Shown here: piece after piece, positions 35,003 through 48,600 of the stretch
Position numbering within the stretch: position 1 is the first letter of the stretch
How the letters are laid out: every line of letters begins with the position of its first letter
NCBI GenBank assembly: GCA_029379385.1
Contig: CM055611.1
Span: 26,006,092 to 26,070,091 of the forward strand
Length of the DNA stretch: 64,000 nt
From: Quillaja saponaria
Taxonomy: Eukaryota > Streptophyta > Magnoliopsida > Fabales > Quillajaceae
Reading direction: 5' to 3'
Translations under genes and position numbers: made by a program
The notes under the pieces: model-generated
Database searches by the model: none
Seen by the model: only the letters and a program-made list of their open reading frames with translations
Told to the model about the DNA's origin: nothing

Positions 35003-38000
35003 TGCTGCTTTTGTTGTGAGACAACGAGCTTAGTATGGTATTCCTTTGCAGGAAGACATTGGGATAATACTCCATCTGTAAAATTAAATTAAGGAGACAT
35101 TATGTAACATTTCAAATGATCTTTGCACTTCATAGTCCAAACTTTTGACTTCAAATTCTGAAAAATAATAGATATTTGATATCAAGATTTTGGAGTACTG
35201 TGAATTTTGATTTCTTAATCTTCCGGCTTACTAGGTCTCTCACGCCCCAAGGATTCGCTGACACACTTTGTGGCTCACCATTATACATGGCTCCAGAGAT
35301 TATTCAAAACCAGAAATATGATGCCAAGGTGATGCAACTTAAACTGAATTCAGATTGACCATACCTGAGATATACATGTCATTCTTTTTCTCTTTATAAT
35401 TTAAAACTGATACCACGGTTGCAGGCTGATCTGTGGAGTGTTGGGGCAGTATTGTTCCAGCTGGTGTCTGGTAGGCCGCCTTTTCATGGAAATAGTCAAT
35501 ATCAGGTTTGTGGAAGAAGTGAAGTGTTAATGTACATAAGAAATCTTGAGATTTTTCATATTTATGCAGCCTCTGAAGAACAAGAACGGCTTGAAATGTT
35601 ATAATTCGTTTATTTCTTTTTGGTGCTTCTCTTTTCCTGATATCATTTTGGGTTACAGCTTTTTCAGAACATTTTAGCATCCACTGAACTGCGGTTTCCA
35701 CAGGGGGTTTTGGAAAAGCTAAATCCAGACTGCCTGGATCTTTGCAGAGGCCTTTTACGTCAAAACCCAGGTAATGATTGCTATGGTACAACGTGCATGA
35801 GCTCATGTGAGTGTGTTGGATAGCTACCTCTATTTTGAAGAGATGGGGTCTGTGGTGTGATTATAATGCACATTTCTCATTTATCGCTAATCAATTGGAG
35901 AATTTATTTTAAGTTCTATTAATAATTATGTATGGTAGTTTAACTCATTAGAAAACGCCTAGTAAATTTGAATTTCATTATGCAGTTGAACGGTTAACAT
36001 TCAAGGAGTTCTTCAATCACAAGTTCCTAGGGGAGTCCAGGTCTTAAACTTTTCATCAAGTTTTAAAATTTCCATTGCTTATAGCACCTTGCATTTTATT
36101 AGTGACTTTCCACTCCTAGCTACTTGTAATGACATCTTTTGAATTATTATTTTAGGTCATTGGTGGATCCCGAGCAGTCTTCACCACTTCTATCAAAAAC
36201 CTTAGTGATTGAGCAATATTTCTCTGCCAGTTCATCTGTTCACGAGAGCAGACTATTGCAAGGAAAAGATGGTCAGAGTACATCTGGAACTAAGAGTGTT
36301 CATGGGTTGACCTCAAATACTGCCGGTGATAGGCTGAGAAAATCTGTCGATGGTTATTCGCATTCATCAAATGAGAATCGAGGTCTGATTTTCTGTACAT
36401 TATGCTCATTTTCTCTCTCTACCTCTACCCCATTTTTGTTTTTACTAATATATATATGTATTTTTTTAACTTGGGTATCCACTTCAGTTTCGGATTCAAT
36501 GGAATCCATTGAGAATGATTATGTCCTTGTCAATGCTCGTTTTAATTCACTGGAGGCGTTCTCTTATTACTTTGGGGCATCCATGCAAGATAATTTGACA
36601 AGCAGAGTTTCTGTCTATCCTTCAAAGAGGAATGATCTGGAAATTGCAGTCCCAGCTGAAGCAAAGGAGCTTGCACCTTGTTCTCCTGATGGCGCAGAAA
36701 AGTCGAGAAGCCACGAACCTGATGCATCAGCAACATCATGTGTATCAACTGTCACAAAGGAAGGGCAAGAAATATCCTTATCACATCCTTCAAACAGGTT
36801 ACAGTTGTTACATCAGTACGTCCAGATTCTTACCGAACTTTCACAAGAAAAGGCAAGTTATTTAGTATTACTGGCTGAGGTATTTGAAGTTTGTGTTTGG
36901 ATCATTCCTGATTGGGTCTGGACATATTGCTAAGATAATCATAATTAGTGTAACTGTTGTCAGCAACTCAGCATCAGGTTCTAACTTAGAGCTTTTTGTG
37001 TAGGATAAGATTGCTTTCTTTTCTTCTATCCTTTTTTCTTTGTAATATTTTCTTACTTCATTGCTCTATTATCATTTTTGTTCCTGCTTTTTTTTTATGA
37101 TTCCTAGAGAGGTCAACTTCCATATGCATTTAATACATGCAACATATAATATTGGAACTCAAAAACAATCAAACAGCATCCTATATGAGCACTCCAATGA
37201 ATTCACATTTTTCTTGTTGGTTATTGATCAATATATGATGTACATACACACTCTCATCTTCCTCTCACTGGTTTTCGCGAACTCCTAATTTGTAGTAGTA
37301 TCAGACTTGAATTTAACTGAGAATTACTTTTTTTTCCCCCTTATATCTTGAGAGAGCGCAAAGGGACCCTTTTGGGCAATAGCTCACTAACAGACATGTG
37401 ACTATGTGACTGAGTCTGAAACAATGACCTGTGATGACACAAATTTCAAATTGTAGGTCATGACATGTAGTGAGTTGAAATATACTATAGTTCTAATAGA
37501 TTTTTCACTTGGTCTAATCCTTTTTTTGACTTCCTGAAGTTTGTCAAGTATTGCTAGATGCAATGTAACAAATCCAGGAAAGCAACATTTAACACTGTTA
37601 ACATGACTTAATTGTGTTATGTTGTTCAACATTCTTTTTTATATAGATTTACACTCTCAAATGTTCAGTTTGTGTTAAGTGCATGCAGGTGTTATTCCAA
37701 TTGCGTGCTTGATATGCCAATGAGACCCAAGGTTTATACATTCAGTCCAGATTTCACTTATCAATTGATCTGCTTTAGTAGCTTGCTTCTTCAAATTTTC
37801 AGACTGCATTTTTATGTCTTTTGGGTCTCTGTGAAGGATAGTAGGTATAGACTGTTAAATTTGTAACAAAAAAAATGTATACACTGTTAAGTAGGTCTAC
37901 TGCCAGTCTAATAGTTAAGCTCTATTCTCCTCCGCTATTACAGCATATTAACTTTACGGTATTGTGTGAAAATGTATATTTTGTTGTTAGTATTTTACAA

Positions 38001-38891
38001 GGTTTATAGCATATAAACTGGAGTATTATATTGCACTACTTCTATTGCTTTCATATGGTGAAGTTGTGACTTGTTATCCTTTGCAGTATAATGGAGGACT
38101 ACACCTAGATTCATTTGCAGTTGAACTGGTTGTTTTGGCTATATGGGAGAAAACCCTAGAAATTTGCACTTCTTCGTTGGCCTCCACTGCTGAAGGGGGG
38201 TTACATGGAAGCAGTTCAGCCAAAGAATCTGCCCTGGTCCAGGGAGGTGCAAGCTTGACCGAAAGCACAGAAGAAAATAGTAGATTCTACCAAGTCTTTA
38301 TCTGTCTCATGGGCAGAGCATGGGTTTATTATTGCTTTTGATCGTGCAGAGAAATTATCATTTCATATTCGGAATATGGATGGTGGGCATGTTTTTAGAT
38401 AATCTACATTAATGTTTTCCGGTTATCTACAGATTTGGAGGCTTCATAATGTACTCAAGTACACTAATGTATTGTAGGTTCAACTGAGGTGCCAGATGCC
38501 ATGGAAATCATATTCCAGGAAGCACTGTCTGTTGGGACAATTGCTGCCGTAAGTAGACTTCCTATGCGAACTCTATTTTTACCCCTCTTCGTCTTGGGAA
38601 AAACCATCTTAAAACCAGATTATTTTAGCTTATATGCTGTTGCTAATGTTCTAGGTAGACGAGTACATGGAGAACTGGGACAGTGCAGCTGCATCTTACT
38701 CTAAAGCAATGCTTCTACTTTCATTTATTGTGGGAGAAGCAGTACCCCTGCCACTGAACCCTCCTTTTCTATTAACCCCTGCAAACAAGAAGCGAATCCT
38801 GCAATATATTCTTAACCTGCAGTCCCACCAAACTCGGTCTTTGATGTCAAAGCCCTCTTCTAAAGCATCCCCACATACATTCATCAAGTAA
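32922..38891 (+). CDS. ATG1: serine/threonine protein kinase ATG1 (autophagy initiation), one frameshift
   Basis: ATG1 starts autophagosome formation with ATG13. Coding exons: 32922-33167, 33254-33371, 33678-33736, 34269-34333, 35235-35328, 35425-35505, 35659-35770, 35986-36040, 36156-36382, 36488-36852, 38087-38382, 38478-38548, 38655-38891. The kinase domain fills exons 1-8: loop [46 protein letters not shown] and DLWSVGA. NDYVLV after the kinase is a possible ATG8-interacting motif. The C-terminal helical region includes [26 protein letters not shown] and [11 protein letters not shown]. Intron 10 (36853-38086) begins GC (AAG/GCAAGT). Exon 11 has 296 nt where 295 would keep phase. An extra base between about 38260 and 38290 moves the frame before [14 protein letters not shown]. 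As written the product ends at 38341 (558 residues); about 674 are expected. Confidence 0.92.
34969..35000. repeat. (AT)16 microsatellite in ATG1 intron 4
   Basis: Sixteen uninterrupted AT dinucleotides lie in the intron between ATG1 exons 4 and 5, about 230 bp before exon 5. The tract is probably length-variable. Confidence 0.95.
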
Positions 38892-39602
38892 ATACAACTG
38901 GTTTATGTATAGCTGTCCTTGGATCAGCCAGCTTCTTTGAATGATTACGGTACCAGTTTGTTGATAACATGAATTTACAATGACCCCTTATTTTTCATGT
39001 TTGGGTACTATGTGGGAAAGCTTCTGACAGATACTTAATGTATAGAGAAATATATAACCAACCTGATTCAATCTTGGATCAGAAAGATGCATTTGTTGCT
39101 TGTTTTATGTAATTAAGATTTTATTCGTTGCCCAGTCAATATTTGTATAAAATAAGTAGCTGATAACTTGTACAGTATGGAATTATATCAAACGAAGGAT
39201 CTCAGTTTTAACTTGACAAATTAGAGCCGAATCTCTTGGTATTCCACATTAGACAAGCATGTGCCCTTTGTTTGATAGTATTTTCTGCAACCAGTGCTCA
39301 CTAAGCACAAGGAAAACAATGCACAGATGAAAAAGAAATCTATACACCAAAGGAGGGAAGTGGCCGATGAAGGCCCATACGATACTTGGTCATTCTTATC
39401 CAAGTCTAATTAAGAGAGGTTTTAAGTGCAGTTTCATCAGTTCAAAATAGTAAATGAATAAAACATACAATATAGTACACACCTACACGACAAGTTTTGT
39501 GAGCAGCAGGAATTAAAAAGAGACAGCTAGAAAATAGGTGAAGGGAAGAAATAATACTAGGCAAAAACAAAGGTTTCCTTTGAATGCATGCCATGTAAAC
39601 TG
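38892..39602. other. convergent 3' spacer between ATG1 and LHY
   Basis: This holds the 3' untranslated regions of both genes, which point at each other. I see no coding sequence or repeat of note. Confidence 0.6.
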
Positions 39603-42600
39603 TCAGGTTGAAGCCTCCCTTTCCAATCGTATTCTCTTGGGACATTTGTCTTCTCCATGATTGCTGGCATTTCCAATCATGTTATCCTTGGCCTCTACTG
39701 AACACCTTTTATAAGGTTTAAACCCTGTTCGACGAGCCTTAGGCTTTCCTAGTCCAAGCCCTACAATCAGCAATCCGTCCTCATTGTTGCCTGCCAATGA
39801 CATGTTTCTCTCCACTGCGTCGTGCCCAGAACTGCACTTACTGCAATTAAGATCCAACATTAATGCATCTCCATCTTTGTCATCAATATTCTTCTTATCT
39901 AGAACATTGTCCTTCTGATGATCCTTATTCTTCAGATTATGTGGAGGTGAAAAGCTTTGTGGCAATACCTCTCTGGAGAAGAGTGCTTGAAAGGCCAGCT
40001 TTCCCTGACAATTACAGCAACGTAAGAGAAGTAATTCATGCATATATTACAAAAACATTTCATCAATAGACGCCCTGATACCTCTTCAGAAACCTCCTTC
40101 CAAGAATCAGTGATGTTGCTAGAGCTTCTACTTCGACAATTACTAGAGTCAGAAACCAAATCGTTTTCAGGCTCTTTCAACTCTTCCTTCCCTTTCTCAT
40201 CCTTCTGTAACGCATCTGTCTCTACTTCACTGCTAGAGGGAGTGTTGGAACCACATGAGGAACGGTCAACCTGTTTTCTGCCTTTTTTATTCAGATCAAG
40301 GTGCTCGGTAGTGGCTGTCTTCTTCTCAAGATCAATAGCCTTAGACATAGTATTCAACTCTTTACCTCCAATCTCCACAGAATCTGATGACACAGCTGGT
40401 GACTTTGAAGCTGAATTTTGCACTTGCAGAGCTTCCGAGTATTCAGGACCCAGCCGTAGATCTTGCAAGGGAAGATTTTGCAGAGTAGTCTCCCCTTTTT
40501 CTGTGTTGGGTGCTGGTGCTTGACCAGTGTCCATTGACGGAACTGCTGTTGCTGATGCAGGAGCACAGGTAAAAGCAGTATGAAGTGGAGTACACAAAGG
40601 AAGCAGTCCATGAGCTGCCCACCATGCAGTTGCAGCAGCCACAGTAGCAGCTGCAATAGCTGCCATACTTGGAGGGGATCCCATTTCCCTAGACGAAAAA
40701 CTTCCTAGGGAGCATGCAGGAGCATCTGCAGATGTTTCCACATTTACATAGGGCCAGAAGGCAGCTGCAAAACTAGCAGCAGCATGGGCTGCAGGGTTTT
40801 GCATCAGAGTAGATACAATGAGACTTGAAAATGTGGAAGAGATGTGAAGGAATGATTGGTGATCATTTTGAGTATGGCGAACTGGCTTTAAGGGAGGATA
40901 AGCAGGAAATGATAGATGGATAAAAGATCTTTCTGTGTTAGTTTGGTTTTCACTTGTGTCTGATACAGCAGAATTTTCAAGTAGTTTAGGTTGCCCACTA
41001 ACCCCTCCCATCGGATGAAATAAGGAGTCCTGGAATGAAATATCTTGAAATGGAGTTTGAGTACATGTCCCTAAGCTCCCATCCAGAACGTGCACAGGAA
41101 CATGTTTGAGGGTAATTCGAAGTGCCTTGCATCTCATCTTTGCTCTCACCTTGAACCAAAATCACATGTGAAGTATCAGAATTCTCCAATCTAGAGGCCT
41201 CACTTGTGCCGTTCTGTTCTGCCTGTTTGCAATAATCTCTCTCTAACTTCTGATTCTCTTTAAGTTGATTAGAGACTAAAGATTCATTTGTTTCATCCTG
41301 TGTAATCACCTCTTTCATGGAAGGTATGAACTCTCTTAAACAGCATGAATTTTTCATTGACACTGATGTTGGTATGGAACTTTTGTTTGCTGAAGATACA
41401 GAGGAACAGGGAGCCTCCTGGGGAATAGTAAAGACTTCTGAGCAGTTGTCATCCTTATTTGCTTTCACGGTTGTTGGCCTTACATCTTCATTTGTTTTCT
41501 AAGGAAAGAAGGCATAAGAAAAATTATTATATTAAGAGAAATCCCATGAGAGAAAACATAAATGACAGTTCTAAAAGGAGATATTAACCTCAGGAAGTGG
41601 TTCCTTCTCCAAGTCCAGTGCTCGTTTACTATGTGAAGATGAAGCTGACATAAGAAGTTTTCCATCTTTAGCACCGATGTGCGATGTCGGAGCACCAACG
41701 CTGGGCTTTCGAGGATAAGGATTGCTTGGTTTTCTTTTAGGGCGTGGTGGTGGGATGTCTATGTCAAGAGCTTTCACTATTGGAACACCTCTAACATAAG
41801 CCTCTTTCTCTAACTGAAAGTGAAAATTTGTTAGTATTTTGAGAGGAATTTCAATAAATCAATATCAGATACTAGAGAAGCTGTACCCAAGTCATAGTAG
41901 ATTTCCAATGACAACATGGGAGATTTAAGAATGAAGTTAACAGATCTAAGTTGGTAACACTGCTGATGCTTTATCTGGAATTTTTTTTATTTTTTTTTTG
42001 GGGGTGGGGGGAGGGGTGCAGAAGAGTGTCAATCAACAGTCCACTGCACTCAGCTAGGCTACTTATACACTGTCAGTCTGAGATGTCAGATTAGACGCAT
42101 CCATCACAGGCAGTATCTTTGCTGGTTATATATTTATTTAATGTGGAGTTTTAAACTTCTTTTCATAGACCATATAACCAAACATGGTCAGCAGAAGCTG
42201 CTAATGTTGATTTAAATACAAACTTTACTAATGAACTCCAATAGCAATCTGAAATTTATAGATGATCTCAAGGACTTTAAAAAGATACACAGATATTTAT
42301 TAAGGATCCATGTTTTCTCATAGAAACTAACCTTCCAAAAACTAAGTTCTGTATTTTCAGGTCTTTGATGCAGCAGGCAGTGAAATGTTTTTGGTCAATG
42401 GTAACTAACCCTTCAAGGGTCTGGCACAAGCTCATCCTTTCAGGTAATCATCCTACTTATAATTTCTCACCTTAAAATTTTCTCTATTTTCAGGTTTTAG
42501 ATGCAGCAATGAGAAATAACCCTTCAAGGGTCTTAAGATGAGCTCAATCTTCCATAGAAGTACCTTGCACTGGACACAGATTACTTTCTGTTTTCCACCA

Positions 42601-45600
42601 GCCACCCTCCCGTGATTATAAGATCACCTCTTGTCAGTTGCTAACCACCTCCTGCAGGTGGCAGCTCATCTCCTGTTGGTGATCACCAACTATCACCTAC
42701 TAACAGCAATTACCTCCAACCTTCAGTTAGTACAAATTCATACCAATTTGATGTGCATGCAGAACACCAGAATATTATGGATAAAAATATCCCTTTTCCC
42801 CATAACTGTTTTTTTTTTTTTTCCTTCCAAAAATCTTATCCTCCACACGGTCATTTCCCAAGAGACAAGCATAGCCTGAATTTGTTAGGACAAACCATGG
42901 TACTCTATTTCAAAAACATCTTGAACTGAATATCCACTGTAAGTAATTTGATTTGGTTTGCTTGAACCTAAATTCGGAAAGCTTAAACAACATACACCCA
43001 TAACACCTTCTGGCAGATCCCAGCTATCAGAGTTGACCTTTAAAAGCAGAAACCAATTAACATGACAATTTGAATGAACATTAACAGAATCATGTACTTT
43101 CTAATACATGAATTGTGTAGCAATAAAAAAAACCAGGTTATAATAAATTCTCCCACATTCAAACTTCTTATTTTGACTGATTGTTAAACTAAATATTCCA
43201 ACAAGGTAACTTGCATTCGGATAAGCTATGAGCTATCACTATAACCTTTATGTCAAAAGGAATAAAACCTTTTTTTTTTTTGCAAGTTAAAAAAGTTTGA
43301 CCAACCTTGGTTGGGAGGTCGCCCTAAGGTTGCAATCAGTTGGGTTGGGAAACCAACTTGGATCCTCTTTCCTCCAAGAGCCCTACTGATTGAGAAGGAT
43401 AAAAAGTTGAAAACAACTGAGATTGGATCTCTCACGTAAATGGTGAGGCTATAACCCCGGCGTATTTCAGATGCTTGAAGGCCCCGCTGACTCGAAGTGA
43501 TTTAGAAAGATTCTTCTTTATCGATGGTGATCGGTCATGGTATCTATAGCCTTTCTTCTTTTTCGAAAAAATCCTAATTTTGTTTTGCTTCTCCCAGTCG
43601 TTGAGCCTGATCGACTCGACTCTTTTCCTTGCCCCTCGGCCTCTCTCCTTTCCGGGTATGGATTTTTTGCGTTGTTTCAGTTGTTGTGGTCGAAGGGGAA
43701 GAAAGTATTTTTTTTATTTCATATTGTTAAGAATATAATAGTAATGTATTATTAAGTCTCACATTGTTTAAATGTGGAAGTTCATATTTTATTGTTTACT
43801 ATAAATAAAGGTTATAGGTGTAGGCTTTAATTAATCAATCAAGCCCACATTGCTTTACAGCCAACCATCTTTTCAAGCCTAGTTATTCCCACTTTTCTCT
43901 ATCCCTAGTTATCGAACCTTCGTGAACTTTCCCACAGTATCTCTTTCTAGTGGTGTTGCTTTTATTTTTTCCAAAACTCCCGCTATGCCTCTTTCTAGTT
44001 GTGCTATTTTTTTTTTTTTTTTTGGCAGAGTCCAACCGTGTCTCGTGTTGGTACTACTTATTTTTCTGAAAAATCTAGCTATGCCTCTTTCCAACCAACA
44101 CTGGTACTATTCACTAATACGTTTGTCAAACGGATTGAACCTTGACCAATTGTTCTTAGGTGCAAATGAAAAGGAGTATTGAGATTGATAATTAGGTTTT
44201 ACTTGTACAAGATTGGGCATTATATGCTCCATCTTGTGAGGGAATGTTAAGAATAAAATAGTAATGTATTGTTAAATCCCATATTGTTCTACAATCTTTT
44301 TCCTCATTTTATTTTATTTAACACATAGTATTCATTATTCAATAGCATAACACATTTTGGTTCTTCCTATATGCTTTTTTGCTTTTTAATTTGTGTATAC
44401 TTCTTCCGTGAAATGTATAACGGTTTTGTTGACATCATTGAAAATAGTAGTCAAGCAGTGACAATTGATTACATTGTACAAAAATGCACCTATGATTCTA
44501 TGTTCTCCTCATCCCTATATTTTTCCTTTAAAATCCCTGTGCCACTCTCTCATTTTTACCCTATGTAAGACACAAACTTCTTTTGGTTTAAGTGTTCAGT
44601 CTCTTAGAAGAATATTAAGCCAACAATATGTCTCTACTTCAGTTGGATATTTTCTCCTTATAAGCAGCTCACAGTTGAAACTACTTGAATCCATCCCAAT
44701 GTAATGGCTGTCAGGATCAGGAATACAGAAGATTTTGGCTGGATTGGTGGAGAATTGATGAATGTTTACCTATTTTAGAAGTCAAACATCCAAAACTTAT
44801 GCCAGGAAGGATGTAATTGGATTGCCTTTGTTAAAGATGGGAGAAAACAACCTTACATTCTCTAGTCCTGTCTTCAACAACTTACTTTTGTAATAGATAT
44901 TAGATACCATTACAAAGAGGCATGTGAAAATGTAACTTTGTGATAAAACTAAAGTCACCAAGTTCTGGGAAAATTGAATTCACCAAACACAACTTGACAA
45001 GACATGCACGAAAATACTTTTGAGTACTAGCTTAGTTAAATGATCTCAGTGATGCTTTCAAAGGGCAAGCTATAAAACACAACATATATGTTCTCCAAAA
45101 TTTCCTCTTAAAAATTTCAACTAATCTCCCATTGCTAGTTCTCTAGATCATCCTACAAGCCCAGTAAAATACCCAATTAACCCATGAAACAAAGAGGAAG
45201 GACATTCTTGTTACTGGATGGAATGTAAGTTCTATGTCTACCAATAATTCATTTCCAGTGTTGCTCACTTTCTTGTACTGGGAACAAACCCGTAGCCATT
45301 AAACATCAATGTTCTCATTCCACAAAAAACTTATGTCTAGATGGTCCGCATTCTATGCAGCTAAGCATGATTGTCACTACTTTCGTTTGTTCATAACTCC
45401 TCCCCATAGTAGAACATGAATGGCTTTTTTGCAACAAAGTATTGCAGGAAAGTTCAAATTTCGAACACCTAAACACCCAAAGGATAACCAAATAAATCTC
45501 TGCCATTTGTACAGTAAATTTAATTATCCATTATTCCCAATAAAGTTTCTTTAGCATTATCAACAATGGAATTTGAATATGGAAGAGTAACATTTAACTA

Positions 45601-48600
45601 GAAGGAAAACTAGACTAAGCACCTTAATCAAAGTTAACTTCCTTTTGACAAACACAAAGGTATCCAATCTCTTTTCAACTTTCTTATAGTGGCATCCTAA
45701 CAATGAGAAAAAAAAAAAAAAAAAAAAAAAAACCCCATACGTAACCACAGATTCAAAGGTCTAGGTTAACTTCAAACTGAAAAGAACTTCAAATAAAGCA
45801 AAAAAGCACCTCAAATTCCTTAGTCCTATTAACCACAAAAATGAAAGCAAGAACTATAAACTTCATTTTCATGAGCAACAACTGCAAACTCAATCTTACA
45901 TTTTAAAACATGCAAACATCTTGAAAACAAACAAAAACACATATCAAGTCCCTTAGTTGCTTCATATTTGCATTACAACTCCATAATTCTTAATCCTTTG
46001 AACTCATTGAGATAGTCCAAGATTCAACTCAATTCAACTAAATCTTAAATCTCAAACTAATTGGAGTCGGCTACGTAAATCATTTTCCTCCATTATCATT
46101 GACCCAAGTGCATCTTTTTGGTGATACCTAGAGCAATCATATTTTCCTAAATAACTTCTTCCTATGTAACTTTAGGTCTCCTACTGCCCCTTCTAACCCC
46201 TTACTCCTCCAAGTTACATTTTCTAACTACAACAACTATTGGCCTACATTGGATATGTCCAAACCATTATAAGCAATTCTATCTCATTTTCTTTTCAATG
46301 GGTGCAACCTTAACATTCCCACATATTTGCTCATTTCGTATTCTATCTTTTTCATGTCATTTCACTAATATCAACCTTCTCATTTCAACTAGCACTCAAC
46401 TTATATGAGTGTTATTTTTTAATTTCCCAACATTCGAAACCATATAACATAGCTAATCTTACGACCATCCTACGAAATTTTCCTGTTCAACCTAACCAAC
46501 ATTTTAGGATAACATAAAACTTTTAATACACTTTGCTACTACTTCCATCCTGACTTAACAACGTGGCTTCCATTATGCTTGCTCTCCACCATCCTTTGTA
46601 AGAGTACAAGCATTACAAAAATGAATGAAAAGAGGAAAACATGTCATTGTGGAGTCAACAAGAACTACCAATGAAATCTAAAAGGTCCTATAAACCAACA
46701 ATATTAATATTAGCAAAGAGTTAAAATTTGTGTAAAATAGAATTAAGTCCTTAACCCCTTATATAAGGAGTTCTTCTTAAAAAGATAAGCCTTGAACATA
46801 AAATAGCTACATGTACTTCACTGAATCATAATTTTGACGAGTTTAATAGCATAAAAGTCTGTATATTTATTATATTAAAGGAAATATAATTAAGAAAGAG
46901 AAGAAGACTAGCACGTGCACACAATATAATATAACAATGTTGTGTGCTCTTGATTATCATTCCATGCATCTCTCCGACTCTGGGGGCCAATGGCTACAAG
47001 CCTTCCCCGTGTTAGGTCAGAAGTACCCATCCCTTCATTCCACTGGCCTATGGAGGTATGATAAGATCAAATCTCTCAAATGAAGTGGAGCATTGGATAG
47101 TTGGTAGGGGATCTCTATTCATTACACTCCTTTGTATAGTAAAGGGAAAGTGGAAGCGTGCTCTTGCTCACACTAGCTAAAGGAAGGATATTTAGAAATT
47201 TACCTTATTATTAGAGAAGAATGCACTTTGACTTACCCATGATGAAAGGAATAATGAATTGTTTTCTGGGTGGGGACAAAGAGTTGAAATTCCTTAATTA
47301 ACTAAGTGAGTGCTTTCTAAGGCAACATCTAGAGTTTGGATACTCTGGACATGAATCGCATAGTGGTGAGGGACTATCTTGTAAGAAAATCCACGATATG
47401 AAGCTCTGAGGAAATAAATGGCATTGAACCCAATAGAAAGTGATGGCAAACGAAGTGAAGTGCCCTAAGTGAGTAAGGCTATTTTGAAGGGCCTTATTCA
47501 CTCTTATGTGCTATTTGGATAGCACTCTTGTTTTCACAAAAGAAAATTTTATGCCTAGGAAAAGTGACTCCCGTATGAATATTTTTAAATAAGCATCAAT
47601 TGAATCGAATACTATTAAACTTAACCTATTCGCGAGTAGTTTAATTTTCTATTTGAAAGTTTAAAACTTAATGTTCACATTTTCTACAAAAATTAATACC
47701 ACAAAAAAATTAATTTCTAATGATGTTTCTTTAACCTTAAATAATTTTCGATTCCTGACACTGTAGCTAGCATTACTCACTCTAAGATATAAATTGTACT
47801 AAAACTTCTTAGTCGTGTTCAGCTTCTTTTTCTCTTCTTCATGTTTTCTGTTTACATCTTTAATTTCTCTTTCAATTCCCTTAATTTTCTTTTCTAGTTG
47901 CTTTCAAATAATGTTATTTTTTAGATTTTTTTTTTTTTTTTGATATAAAAAAAATTTCATAAAGAAAAAAAAGAGTACAAGAGAGGACAAGAAGTCCTCT
48001 TTAAACAAAAACTGAAATGATAAATAAAATTGCAAGCTTAAACAATAATGCTCGTCAATCACGCTACATTTCTACCAAAGGAATACTCCGAAAGGCTCCT
48101 TGCATTAAATTCTAACCAAACTCCCCAAATCACTACAAAGAAGGAACATCTCCGCAAACACATAACCTTTTTTCCCTCCAAAAACAGAGATTGTGAGTCA
48201 TCATAAACCCACGCAAAGTGCCAAAACAAACCCAAAAAATGCTGAAAATGTCAATGAAGAAAAAGATGCTGAAAAGAGTGTTAGCATGTTTGCCATGAAA
48301 AGAGTGTAGTGGAGCACTAGTGCCTTCGAAACTAGTTGAAAAATGCAGTTATTGATGGAAATGATGCCATTTTCTTAGAAATAATGGAATCAGTGTTTTA
48401 AAGGCCCTAGGTGCACCTAGGCGCACCTAGGCGCTAAGGATCCCTAGATCCTAGGCACAAGGTGCAAGAGCGCGCCTTAGGAAAGACAAGTGCACATAAT
48501 GAAAATAAAATCTACATACTATATGCTTTGTTTTTCCCGAAAAATTTAGGTTGCGTCTTTCCTTTAAGCCAAGAAGTGTAAGTAGTGATTGACACCAGAT

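Noticed and set aside
40038..40523. 161-codon frame antisense to LHY
   Set aside because: It is the shadow of the Ser/Thr-rich LHY C-terminal exon on the other strand.
42380..42550. Duplication around AACCCTTCAAGGGT in the LHY intron
   Set aside because: Two similar blocks exist but are too diverged and short to define as a repeat unit by eye.
47930..48240. Possible second LINE end after a T-rich tract in the LHY intron
   Set aside because: A T-run followed by TGATATAAAA hints at a minus-strand retroelement tail, but no protein motif or duplication supports it.
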